DNA from: [Eubacterium] saphenum
GTDB lineage: Bacteria; Bacillota; Clostridia; Oscillospirales; Ruminococcaceae
DNA length: 18,303 nt
Direction of reading: 5' to 3'
NCBI GenBank assembly: GCA_004554555.1
Contig: SFLN01000042.1
Span: 1 to 18,303, forward strand
The notes below the pieces were generated by a model, which ran no database searches, was not told where the DNA came from, and saw only the letters and a program-made list of their open reading frames with translations. Both the position numbers and the translations under genes were made by a program. Positions 6,746 through 13,403 of this stretch are shown here, one piece after another (the first letter of the stretch is position 1; each line of letters begins with the position of its first letter).

Positions 6746-7858
6746 ATGAAAAAATTGATTTCGGTTCTGCTTGCCGCAGCGATACTGCTTCCCGCGTTTT
6801 CAACAAGTGCGGGTGCGGTTTCTACGTCTGCGGTAAGTTCTTGTCTTATCGAGGCGGAAACGGGAGAGGTGCTGTTCGCGGAAAACGCTGACGAGCGCCG
6901 CGCGATGGCGTCAACAACCAAAATTATGACCGCAATCCTCACGATTGAGGCGGGCGACCTCGACAGGGAATTTACCGTGGACGAGTTCGCGATAATGGTT
7001 GAAGGCACGTCGATGGGCTTGAAAAAAGGCGACAGGGTATCGCGGCGGGACTTGCTGTACGGGATACTTCTGCCCTCGGGCAACGACGCGGCAAATGCGG
7101 CGGCTGTTTCGGTTTCGGGGAGCATTTCGGCGTTTGTCGAGCTGATGAACGAGAAGGCAGCCGCGCTCGGGTTGAAAGACACGCATTTTGTTACCCCCTC
7201 GGGGCTTGACGCGGACGGTCACTACACGACAGCGCGCGATTTGGCGGCGCTTGCGGCGTATGCGATGAAGAACGAGCTTTTCCGTGAGATTGTTTCCTGC
7301 CGCTCGAAGCAGCTTGAATACGGCAACCCGCCTTATGCGAGAACGCTTTACAACTCCAACAAAATGCTCGTGAAATACGATGGTGCAATCGGCGTGAAAA
7401 CCGGTTTCACGGACAACGCGCGCAGGTGCTTGGTTTCGGCAGCGGAGCGTGACGGCGTGACCTTGATTGCGGTAACGCTGAACGACGGCGACGACTGGAA
7501 CGACCACATTAAAATGCTGGATTACGGCTTTGAGCAGGTGAGCGCGTGCCCGCTGGACACGAGCTGTACGGCGAAAGTTTCGGTTGCGGGAACGGGGAAG
7601 AGCGTGGGTGTGTACGCCGAAAAAGCGACGCTTGCGCTGTCGGCTGAAAATCGCGGGAAGCTCGAGCGGTTTGTGCTTTTGCCGAGAATGGTTTACGGCA
7701 GCGTGAAAAAGGGCGACAAGCTTGGTTCGATTTCGTACTGTTTGAACGGAAAAACCGTGAAATCGGTTCCGCTATTCGCCGCGGAAACGGTTGACGAGGG
7801 TGCGAAGGAGCTGAACTTTTTCCAAAAAATTCTCGGCTTTTTCGGAATTTACGCGTGA
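6746..7858 (+). CDS. dacF: D-alanyl-D-alanine carboxypeptidase, DacF/penicillin-binding protein 5 type (S11)
   Basis: Removes the terminal D-Ala from peptidoglycan pentapeptides outside the membrane. The chosen start (MKKLISVLLAAAILLP) gives a clear signal peptide ending near SAGA (~24). Longer upstream starts would overlap ytfJ and lack this logic. The three penicillin-binding motifs are intact: Ser56-x-x-Lys59 (ASTTK), Ser111-Gly-Asn113 (PSGND) and Lys218-Thr-Gly220 (VKTG). The C-terminal ~100 residues form the beta-rich S11 tail domain, with a short amphipathic end (NFFQKILGFFGIYA) likely to touch the membrane. The 370-residue length is typical. Only a weak GGAG lies upstream. Proximity to ytfJ fits a sporulation or cell-wall role. 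Confidence 0.93.
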   Translation: MKKLISVLLAAAILLPAFSTSAGAVSTSAVSSCLIEAETGEVLFAENADERRAMASTTKIMTAILTIEAGDLDREFTVDEFAIMVEGTSMGLKKGDRVSRRDLLYGILLPSGNDAANAAAVSVSGSISAFVELMNEKAAALGLKDTHFVTPSGLDADGHYTTARDLAALAAYAMKNELFREIVSCRSKQLEYGNPPYARTLYNSNKMLVKYDGAIGVKTGFTDNARRCLVSAAERDGVTLIAVTLNDGDDWNDHIKMLDYGFEQVSACPLDTSCTAKVSVAGTGKSVGVYAEKATLALSAENRGKLERFVLLPRMVYGSVKKGDKLGSISYCLNGKTVKSVPLFAAETVDEGAKELNFFQKILGFFGIYA

Positions 7859-7917
7859 GTGTTTGCGCGGGCAACGTTGGGTTTTCGTGTCGGACAAACC
7901 GAAAAATTGCAAGGAAT

Positions 7918-8271
7918 AATGCGGGTTCACGGCTTTTTGATAACGCGGAAAGCGGTTCTCCTGCCAATCGAAAAAACGCGCGAAGTGCTGATTTAATGCG
8001 GTTTCACGGCTTTTTGGCAGCGCTGAATTCGGTTCTCCCGCCAATCGAAAAAACCGCGCGAAGTGCTGATTTAATGCGGGTTCACGGCTTCTTGACAACG
8101 CGGAAATTAGTTCTCCCACCAATAAAAAAAGCGCGAAGTGCCGATATAATGCGGCTTCGCGGCTTTTTGATAACGCATAAAGCGGTTCTCCCGCTAATCA
8201 AAAAAGCGCGAAGTGCTGATTTAATGCGGTTTTACGGTTTTTTGACAACGCGGAAAGCGGTTCTCCCGCCA
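7918..8271 (+). repeat. Degenerate tandem repeat array A, unit 75-78 bp
   Basis: Four full units (7918-7994, 7995-8072, 8073-8147 and 8148-8222) and a partial fifth (8223-8271) fill most of the gap between dacF and the pseudouridine synthase gene. Every unit begins AATGCGG and contains GGCTTTTTG, then GGTTCTCCCGCCAAT (or close), an A-run and GCGCGAAGTGCTGAT. Units differ at many positions. The first three spacings are 77, 78 and 75, so no single frame runs through all units. I see no gene here. The plus-strand open frame translates the repeat (ARSADLMRFHGFL) but has no ribosome site of note. Confidence 0.85.
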
Positions 8272-8384
8272 AATTAATAAATGTTTATTTTACGGAATTA
8301 AAGTGTGAATTCAACGTGCCGCACCGCGCGGAATTTGGCTCTGCGCGGCGCTTTGGCGCGATTTTATAAAGAAAAGGTATTGTT

Positions 8385-9140
8385 ATGGAAAAAATCAGGA
8401 TACAAAAAATTATCGCAGACAGCGGCTTTTGTTCCCGCAGAAAAGCCGAGGAATACATCTCGGACGGCTTGGTGCTGGTGAACGGGAGAAAGTGCTCGCT
8501 CGGCGACAAGGCTGACCCGCGCAGCGATTTCATCACCGTTGACGGACAGGAAATCTCGCAGGAGCCCGTGGAGAAGCGCTACATAATGCTCAACAAGCCG
8601 CGCGGCTACGTCACGACAGCCTCCGATGAAAAGGGCAGAAAAACCGCCGTGGAGCTGCTTGAGGGCGTGAACGAGCGCGTTTTTTCGGTTGGGCGTCTTG
8701 ACCGAAACTCCGAGGGACTGCTCCTTTTCACCAACGACGGGCAGTTCGCAAACGACATCACGCACCCCTCAAAGCACGTCGGGAAAACCTACCGCGTGAC
8801 CATCGACAGCGCCGTTACCGAGGAGCAGCTCACCAAGCTCTCGTCGGGAATGGAGCTTGACGGCGGTGAAAAAACGCTGCCCTGCACGGTCGAGGTTGTG
8901 TCGGAAGAACCGAACCGCACGGTCATCAGAATTACCATCAAGCAAGGTCTGAACCGACAAATCAGAAGAATGTGCGACGCGCTCGGCTTAACCGTCGGGC
9001 GGCTTCGCAGAACCGCAATCGGCGGCGTAAAGCTGGGAATACTGAAGCCCGGCGAGTGGCGCGACCTCACCAAGGACGAGCTGAGAATACTTCGCGCGGA
9101 AATCGGGCAAAAGCGCTCGGGGAGCCGCGGGAGACGCTGA
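8385..9140 (+). CDS. rluB: 23S rRNA pseudouridine synthase, RsuA/RluB family
   Basis: Isomerises a specific uridine of rRNA to pseudouridine. The RluB-type target would be in 23S rRNA helix 93 (family knowledge; the exact site cannot be read here). The N-terminal S4 RNA-binding domain (about 1-57) has IRIQKIIADSGFCSRRKAEE and the VLVNG strand. The catalytic domain has MLNKPRGYVTT (68-78), VGRLDRNSEGLLLFTNDG with catalytic Asp106, and GLNRQIRRMCDALGL. The tail is basic (QKRSGSRGRR). The 251-residue length fits. ATG 8385 has only a modest AAAAGG upstream. In many Firmicutes rluB lies near scpAB and a dac gene, as here. It is flanked on both sides by repeat arrays. Confidence 0.92.
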   Translation: MEKIRIQKIIADSGFCSRRKAEEYISDGLVLVNGRKCSLGDKADPRSDFITVDGQEISQEPVEKRYIMLNKPRGYVTTASDEKGRKTAVELLEGVNERVFSVGRLDRNSEGLLLFTNDGQFANDITHPSKHVGKTYRVTIDSAVTEEQLTKLSSGMELDGGEKTLPCTVEVVSEEPNRTVIRITIKQGLNRQIRRMCDALGLTVGRLRRTAIGGVKLGILKPGEWRDLTKDELRILRAEIGQKRSGSRGRR

Positions 9141-9159
9141 TTTTTGGAGAACGTTGGCG

Positions 9160-9444
9160 GCTCTCGATAAACGCGGGACTGCCGATAATCCGCGAACGCG
9201 CTCCCCGAGAGACTTCGCGGGATTTTGAGCGGTAGCTCTCGATAAGCACGGGATTGCCGATAATCCGCGAACGCGCTCCCCGAGCAGCTTTGCGGGATTT
9301 TAAGCGGTAGCTCTCGATGAACGTGGGGCTGCGGGAAACTTGTGAACGCGGTTCCCGAGAGATTTCGCAGGATTTTGAACGGCGGCTCTCGATGAACGCG
9401 GGATTGCAGAAAAATGCGCGAAAGCGCTTGCGGAGCAATTTTAG
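9160..9444 (+). repeat. Degenerate tandem repeat array B, unit exactly 75 bp
   Basis: Three complete 75-bp units (9160-9234, 9235-9309 and 9310-9384) and a partial fourth (9385-9444). Each begins GCTCTCGAT and shares CGCGAACGCG, CTCCCCGAG, TTCGCGGGATTTTGA and GCGG. Units 1 and 2 are nearly identical, and units 3 and 4 have drifted. The array fills the gap between the pseudouridine synthase gene and the next small gene. The consistent 75-nt length keeps reading frames open on the minus strand, but those frames have no start context and read back over the next gene, so I do not call a protein. Confidence 0.85.
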
Positions 9445-9457
9445 ATGAGGTAAAGAT

Positions 9458-9781
9458 ATGGTTGAGATTTTACAGAACAAGCAAAATTCCGAGAAAATCG
9501 AGTTCAACGCACGCGACGGTGAAGAGGTTCTCGGGAAAATCGCGGGCGTGCTCGAGAGCGATGTTTTCGTTATCGACGAGCTGGAGTGCGATGATTTCTT
9601 CACGGACGGGCTGGTGCGCGCAATTCTGAATTTGATGACGCTCCACGGTATCGACAAGGCGCGCTTTGAGCTTCCGCACAAATTCGAGCAGCTCAAAAAG
9701 CTCGGCTTCTTCGCCGACAAGCCCGAAATGGACAGCATCGCCGCGTTCTTCGACAAGGGCTGCTGCGGTTGCCATGGATAA
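9458..9781 (+). CDS. Small conserved-looking protein with GNAT-like C-terminal half and Cys-rich end
   Basis: A 107-residue cytosolic protein with GATGAGGT before ATG 9458. The N-terminal part predicts short strands (VEILQNKQNSEKIEFNARD, EEVLGKIAGVLESDVFVIDELEC). The segment DDFFTDGLVRAILNLMTLHGIDKARFELP then EQLKKLGFF resembles the second half of GNAT acetyltransferases (helix, strand, then kLGF). The protein is shorter than a full GNAT domain (~140-150), and I see no clear acetyl-CoA P-loop (Q/RxxGxG/A). It ends in FFDKGCCGCHG, a CCxCH cluster that could bind metal or be redox-active. I do not assign a function. It precedes the carboxyltransferase operon but is separated from it by a promoter. 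Confidence 0.75.
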   Translation: MVEILQNKQNSEKIEFNARDGEEVLGKIAGVLESDVFVIDELECDDFFTDGLVRAILNLMTLHGIDKARFELPHKFEQLKKLGFFADKPEMDSIAAFFDKGCCGCHG

Positions 9782-9867
9782 CTTTGTGCAAAATTTCCAA
9801 AATTTCGCGGAAATCTGTGTTGAATATATTGCATAAAGTAAAAATTATTTTTTATTAAAAAATTGGC
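9782..9867 (+). other. AT-rich intergenic stretch before the carboxyltransferase promoter
   Basis: Holds a weak ATTTCC/GGAAAT inverted repeat (about 9793-9815) followed later by A/T runs. It may end transcription of the small Cys-rich gene, but there is no convincing stem-plus-T-tract. Confidence 0.25.
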
Positions 9868-9896
9868 TTGTTATTTACAAAACAATGTAGTATAAT
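9868..9896 (+). promoter_or_regulatory. Promoter of the biotin carboxyltransferase operon
   Basis: TTGTTA (9868-9873), 17-nt spacer and exact TATAAT (9891-9896). The predicted start near 9903 would put the first hairpin arm at the extreme 5' end of the mRNA. Confidence 0.65.
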
Positions 9897-9903
9897 TTAA
9901 GGT

Positions 9904-9955
9904 GGAATAATTTGAGGGAGAATTTGTCGCGTGGGTTATTGCGGCAAATTATTCC
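9904..9955 (+). promoter_or_regulatory. Two mutually exclusive hairpins in the 5' UTR
   Basis: The right arm CAAATTATTCC (9945-9955) pairs perfectly over 11 bp with GGAATAATTTG (9904-9914). Part of the same arm (9941-9950) can instead pair over 10 bp, with one G-T wobble, with 9921-9930 (AATTTGTCGC). Both cannot form at once. Neither covers the GGAGGAG ribosome site at 9971-9977. A regulatory or 5'-end-stabilising role is inferred. Confidence 0.5.
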
Positions 9956-9982
9956 TACTTAATTTTATATGGAGGAGAAAAA

Positions 9983-11308
9983 ATGGCATTTTCAAAAACA
10001 CTCGCCGAGATGGAACAGAGCGTTCCCGAAAGCGACGCGAGAAAACGGCTCGAAGCGTTTTTTGACGACGGAGAGTTCACCGAGCTTGACAAGTTCCTGT
10101 CCGCAGAGGGCGAAGTTAGCTCCGTGGTTACGGGCTTCGGCACCGTTGACGGCAATTCCGTTTACGTTTTCGCGCAGGACAGCTCAATTAAAGGCGGCGC
10201 AGTTAACAAGAGCGCGGCTCTCAAAATTAAAAAGGTTTACGAGCTTGCGGCTAAGTCTGGCGCGCCCGTTGTCGGCTTCTATGACTCAAAGGGCGGCGAT
10301 ATAAACGAGGGCATGGCGGTTCTTTCCGCTTACGGCGACATTATGAAGGCTTCGGCGGCGGTTTCGGGAGTTGTTCCGCAGATTGCCGTTATCACCGGCG
10401 TTTGCGCGGGCTGCGCGGCTATGCTTGCAGAAATGGCTGACGTAACGGTTATGAGCGAGGACGCAGAGTTGTTCCTCACCTCTCCGTTCAACACCCCCGA
10501 CGGCAAGCTCGAGGGAGCAGGAAAGGCTGCAAGCGCGGCTAAATCGGGCGTTGCGGACATTGTTGTCAAGAGCGCGGACGAGGCTGTCGCAAAGGCAAAA
10601 GCGCTTATTTCCGTTCTTCCCGCAAACAACCTTGACGTTGGATTTGTTGAGGGCTTTGGCGAAAACGATATGGCGATTTCCGCTTCGATGAAGGGTGCGG
10701 ACGTTATCGCGGCGGTTGCTCAGAAGGGCAGCGTTATCGAGTTCGGCGAGAAGTTCGGCACTGCCGCTTACACCGCGCTCGGTTCTGTAAACTACACAAC
10801 TACGGCTTTCGTGGCAACCGACAAGGCTGAAAAGCTCACTGCCGACGATGCAGCGAAGATTGCTCGTTTCGTGCAGTTTGCCGATGTTTTCTCAATTCCC
10901 GTTGTGACTGTTGTCAACACCGACGGCTTTGAGGCAAGCTCCGCGGCTGAGCTTTCGGGCAGCGTTCGCGAGTGCGCAAAGCTTGCTCAGGTTTACGCTG
11001 CGGCAACCACTCTCAAGGTTAATCTCATCACCGGAAACGCGTTCGGCGCAGCATTTGCGGCGTTCGATTCCGCGGATTTCACCTACGCTTGGGAGAGCGC
11101 GAAGATTGCTCCGATGAACCCCGAGGCAGGCAAGGTATTTATGGGCGAAGAGCTTGTTGTAAACCCGTTTGCTGCGGCTTCCGAGGGTATGGTTGACGGC
11201 GTTGTCGCTCCCGAGGACACCCGCGAGGTACTCGCAGCGGCTATGGGTATTTGCTCGAACAAGAGAGTTGCTTCTCCCGCGAGAAAGCGCCCGAATATTG
11301 CATTCTGA
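9983..11308 (+). CDS. Acyl-CoA carboxyltransferase subunit (MmdA / transcarboxylase 12S-like)
   Basis: A carboxyltransferase of the crotonase fold that moves CO2 between an acyl-CoA (acetyl/propionyl or their carboxylated forms) and biotin on the carrier subunit. The 441 residues contain the two halves of the domain. The N-half has SIKGGAVNKSAALKIKKVYELA, GAPVVGFYDSKGGDINEG, SGVVPQIAVITGVCAGCAAM and AELFLTSPF. The C-half has IPVVTVVNTDGF, ECAKLAQVYAAATTLKVNLITGNAFGAAF and the terminal ARKRPNIAF. Compared with usual family members (~510) it is short. The oxyanion-hole motifs are altered (SKGGDI for SGGARI, CAGCA for CAGGA, NAFGAAF for KAYGGAY). First gene of the operon, with GGAGGAG at good spacing. 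The acyl-CoA substrate cannot be decided from sequence. Confidence 0.85.
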   Translation: MAFSKTLAEMEQSVPESDARKRLEAFFDDGEFTELDKFLSAEGEVSSVVTGFGTVDGNSVYVFAQDSSIKGGAVNKSAALKIKKVYELAAKSGAPVVGFYDSKGGDINEGMAVLSAYGDIMKASAAVSGVVPQIAVITGVCAGCAAMLAEMADVTVMSEDAELFLTSPFNTPDGKLEGAGKAASAAKSGVADIVVKSADEAVAKAKALISVLPANNLDVGFVEGFGENDMAISASMKGADVIAAVAQKGSVIEFGEKFGTAAYTALGSVNYTTTAFVATDKAEKLTADDAAKIARFVQFADVFSIPVVTVVNTDGFEASSAAELSGSVRECAKLAQVYAAATTLKVNLITGNAFGAAFAAFDSADFTYAWESAKIAPMNPEAGKVFMGEELVVNPFAAASEGMVDGVVAPEDTREVLAAAMGICSNKRVASPARKRPNIAF

Positions 11309-11344
11309 TAAAATTAACGAAAATTATACAGTGAGGTATTGAAA

Positions 11345-11704
11345 ATGAAGAATTACACAATTACCGTAAACGGCACGGCTTACGACGTAACCGTAGAAGA
11401 AAACGGCGCAGGCGCTTCCGCTCCCGCAGCTGCTCCCGCACCCAAGGCTGCTGCTCCCAAGAAGGCTGCGGCTCCCAAGGCTGCCGCTGGCGGCGCTCCC
11501 ATAAACGCTCCTATGAGAGGCACGATTGTTGACGTTAAGGTTAAGGTTGGCGACAAGGTTTCCAACGGCACGGTTGTTGCGGTTCTCGAGGCAATGAAGA
11601 TGGAGAACGACATCGTTTCCGACAAGGACGGCGTTGTTGCTGCTGTTCTCGTTAACAAGGGCGATTCCGTTGAAACGGGCGCTCCCGTTGTTACTCTTTC
11701 CTAA
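11345..11704 (+). CDS. Biotin carboxyl carrier protein (biotin/lipoyl attachment domain)
   Basis: A 119-residue mobile carrier. A short N-terminal beta stretch (KNYTITVNGTAYDVTVEE) is followed by a flexible Ala/Pro/Lys linker (about 24-50) and a biotinyl domain (about 51-119). The biotinylated residue is Lys85 in EAMKMEND. It carries carboxybiotin between the acyl-CoA carboxyltransferase before it and the pyruvate/oxaloacetate carboxyltransferase after it. ATG 11345 is preferred to an in-frame TTG at 11339 because of its spacing from GTGAGGT. It lies 36 nt after the first gene and 24 nt before the third, all in one operon. Confidence 0.95.
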   Translation: MKNYTITVNGTAYDVTVEENGAGASAPAAAPAPKAAAPKKAAAPKAAAGGAPINAPMRGTIVDVKVKVGDKVSNGTVVAVLEAMKMENDIVSDKDGVVAAVLVNKGDSVETGAPVVTLS

Positions 11705-11728
11705 TAATACTTAAAACAGGAGATAATT

Positions 11729-13132
11729 ATGGCTAAATTGAAAATAACGGAAACCGTTCTCCGCGACGCGCACCAGAGCCTGCTCGCAACGAGAATGTCC
11801 ATCGATGAAATGCGCCCGATTTTGTCCGAAATGGACAAGGTTGGCTTCTACTCGGCTGAGTGCTGGGGCGGCGCAACCTTCGATTCCTGCATTCGCTTCC
11901 TCAACGAGGACCCCTGGGAGCGTCTGAGAATTATCAGAAAGGAAATGCCGAATACCAAGCTCCAGATGCTGTTCAGAGGACAGAATATGCTGGGTTATCG
12001 TCACTATGCGGACGATTTGGTTGAGTATTTCGTTCAGAAATCCATCGCAAACGGTATCGATATCATCAGAATTTTCGACGCCCTCAACGATATCAGAAAC
12101 CTCGAAACCGCTATCAAGGCGGCTAAGAAGGAGCAGGGACACGCACAGGTTGCGATTTCCTACACCACGGGCGAGGTTTTCACTCACGAGTACTATGTAA
12201 ATTACGCGAAGCAGATTGAGAGCGCGGGCGCGGATTCGCTCTGCATCAAGGATATGGCGGCGCTGCTCACACCTTACGAGGCGGAGAGCCTTGTCAAGGA
12301 CCTCAAGGCTGCGGTTAAAATCCCCGTTCAGCTGCACACTCACTACACCTCGGGACTTGCTTCGATGTGCATAATCAAGGCGGTTGAGGCGGGAGTTGAC
12401 GCGGTTGATACAGCTTTGTCGCCGCTTGCTCTCGGCACATCTCACGCACCCACCGAGTCGATTGTCGCAACCTTCAAGGACACCGAATACGACACCGGAC
12501 TTGATTTGATTAAGCTCAACGAAATCCGCGAGTACTTTATGGGACTGCGCAAGAAGTACATCGACAGCGGTCTGCTCGACCCGTCGATGCTTGCTACGAA
12601 CACAAAGGCGCTGATTTATCAGGTACCGGGCGGAATGCTCTCCAACCTGCTTTCTCAGCTCAAGCAGGCAGGCAAGGCTGACCAGCTTGAAGAGGTGCTC
12701 AAGGAAGTACCGCGCGTTCGTAAGGACAGCGGTTTCCCGCCGCTCGTTACGCCGACCTCGCAGATTGTCGGCACTCAGGCAGTGTTCAACGTAATTATGG
12801 GCGAGCGTTACAAGACCGTTACCAAGGAGTTCAAGGGACTTGTCAAGGGCGAATACGGCAAAACTCCCGTGGAAATCGACCCCGAGTTCCGCAAGAAGAT
12901 TATCGGCGACGAAGAGCCGATTACCTGCCGTCCCGCAGACCTGCTTGCTCCCGAGTTTGAAACAATGAAGGAAGAAGCGAAGGAGTGGGTTGACGGCTCG
13001 TCTGTTGAGGACGTCCTCACTTACGCGATGTTCCCGAAGGTTGCACCGAAGTTCTTCGAGAACCGCCGCGACAAGCAGCTCGGTATCGACGCAGCTCACG
13101 CTGATAAGGAAAACAAGGTTCACCCTGTTTGA
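11729..13132 (+). CDS. oadA: Oxaloacetate decarboxylase alpha / pyruvate carboxylase B / transcarboxylase 5S-type carboxyltransferase
   Basis: A metal-dependent TIM-barrel carboxyltransferase that passes CO2 between biotin and pyruvate/oxaloacetate. Family residues: LRDAHQSLLATR (metal Asp13), the substrate loop LFRGQNMLGYRHY, carbamylated-type Lys174 in CIKDMAALLTP, and metal His203 and His205 in QLHTHYTSG. YQVPGGMLSNL and the conserved tail (LGIDAAHAD region) follow. At 467 residues it ends before the biotin domain seen in longer OadA proteins. The carrier is encoded separately just upstream, so this is the three-polypeptide form. AGGAGAT precedes ATG. No beta (Na+ pump) or gamma subunit gene follows within the window. 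Confidence 0.93.
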   Translation: MAKLKITETVLRDAHQSLLATRMSIDEMRPILSEMDKVGFYSAECWGGATFDSCIRFLNEDPWERLRIIRKEMPNTKLQMLFRGQNMLGYRHYADDLVEYFVQKSIANGIDIIRIFDALNDIRNLETAIKAAKKEQGHAQVAISYTTGEVFTHEYYVNYAKQIESAGADSLCIKDMAALLTPYEAESLVKDLKAAVKIPVQLHTHYTSGLASMCIIKAVEAGVDAVDTALSPLALGTSHAPTESIVATFKDTEYDTGLDLIKLNEIREYFMGLRKKYIDSGLLDPSMLATNTKALIYQVPGGMLSNLLSQLKQAGKADQLEEVLKEVPRVRKDSGFPPLVTPTSQIVGTQAVFNVIMGERYKTVTKEFKGLVKGEYGKTPVEIDPEFRKKIIGDEEPITCRPADLLAPEFETMKEEAKEWVDGSSVEDVLTYAMFPKVAPKFFENRRDKQLGIDAAHADKENKVHPV

Positions 13133-13160
13133 TAAACACAATCCCCGGGCTAATAAGGTA

Positions 13161-13188
13161 TTGACGCAAATCCGCATTACAATATAAT
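13161..13188 (+). promoter_or_regulatory. Promoter-like site downstream of the carboxyltransferase operon
   Basis: TTGACG (13161-13166), 16-nt spacer and exact TATAAT (13183-13188). No coding sequence fits between it and the terminator 45 nt further on. Confidence 0.55.
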
Positions 13189-13194
13189 TGTAGT

Positions 13195-13263
13195 GCCGAA
13201 AGAACCGCAGACCATACCCCAACAATGATTAAAGGACGCTTTTCAATGAAAGGCGTCCTTTTT
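13195..13263 (+). ncRNA. Candidate ~70-nt sRNA
   Basis: A transcript from the promoter at 13161-13188 would start near 13195 and end in the terminator at 13231-13263. It would carry about 36 unpaired nt (GCCGAAAGAACCGCAGACC and onward) before the terminator stem. No open frame with a ribosome site is present. The alternative is that the promoter is fortuitous and only the operon terminator is real. Confidence 0.35.
13231..13263 (+). terminator. Intrinsic terminator of the carboxyltransferase operon
   Basis: AAAGGACGC and GCGTCCTTT form a 9-bp stem. An inner TTTC/GAAA extends it around an AAT loop. A T-run (GTCCTTTTT) follows immediately. Confidence 0.88.
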
Positions 13264-13330
13264 GGCCGGCGAACGTTCTGAAAATTCCTGCAAACGGCGA
13301 GAATGTTCCTAAAGTCGAACACGTTTTATA

Positions 13331-13358
13331 TTGCAATTTGTGAAATTTGTGGTATAAT
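13331..13358 (+). promoter_or_regulatory. Promoter of the LytTR regulator gene
   Basis: TTGCAA (13331-13336), 16-nt spacer and exact TATAAT (13353-13358) with a TGG extended -10. Upstream are two near-identical 10-mers, GAACGTTCTG (13271-13280) and GAATGTTCCT (13301-13310), spaced 30 bp apart. These are possible binding sites for the regulator itself. Confidence 0.6.
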
Positions 13359-13403
13359 AGAATTAAGCGGATAATCAATACAGAAAAAAGCGAGGTATTA
13401 CAA

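Noticed and set aside
7855..8277. A 140-codon plus-strand frame across array A giving a repeated ARSADLMRFHGFL peptide.
   Set aside because: It starts on the dacF stop with no ribosome site. Unit lengths of 77, 78 and 75 break the repeat frame, and substitutions are not biased to third codon positions as far as I can see by eye.
7918..9444. The repeat arrays as a CRISPR locus.
   Set aside because: Repeats are 75 bp, contiguous without unique spacers, and degenerate. No cas gene is present.
9067..9834. A 255-codon minus-strand frame across array B with repeated FIESYRSKSRE-like peptides.
   Set aside because: It runs antisense over two plausible genes (rluB end and the Cys-ended gene). Its openness follows from the 75-bp unit length, and it has no start context.
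9983..13132. The biotin operon as a Na+-pumping oxaloacetate or methylmalonyl-CoA decarboxylase.
   Set aside because: No beta or gamma membrane subunit is encoded in or next to the operon. A soluble transcarboxylase-type complex fits the visible genes better, though a distant beta gene cannot be excluded.
11711..13225. A 504-codon open frame on the minus strand antisense to the oadA-type gene.
   Set aside because: It mirrors the codon pattern of a well-supported enzyme gene. Its translation is basic with no recognisable motif and there is no ribosome site, so it is an antisense shadow.
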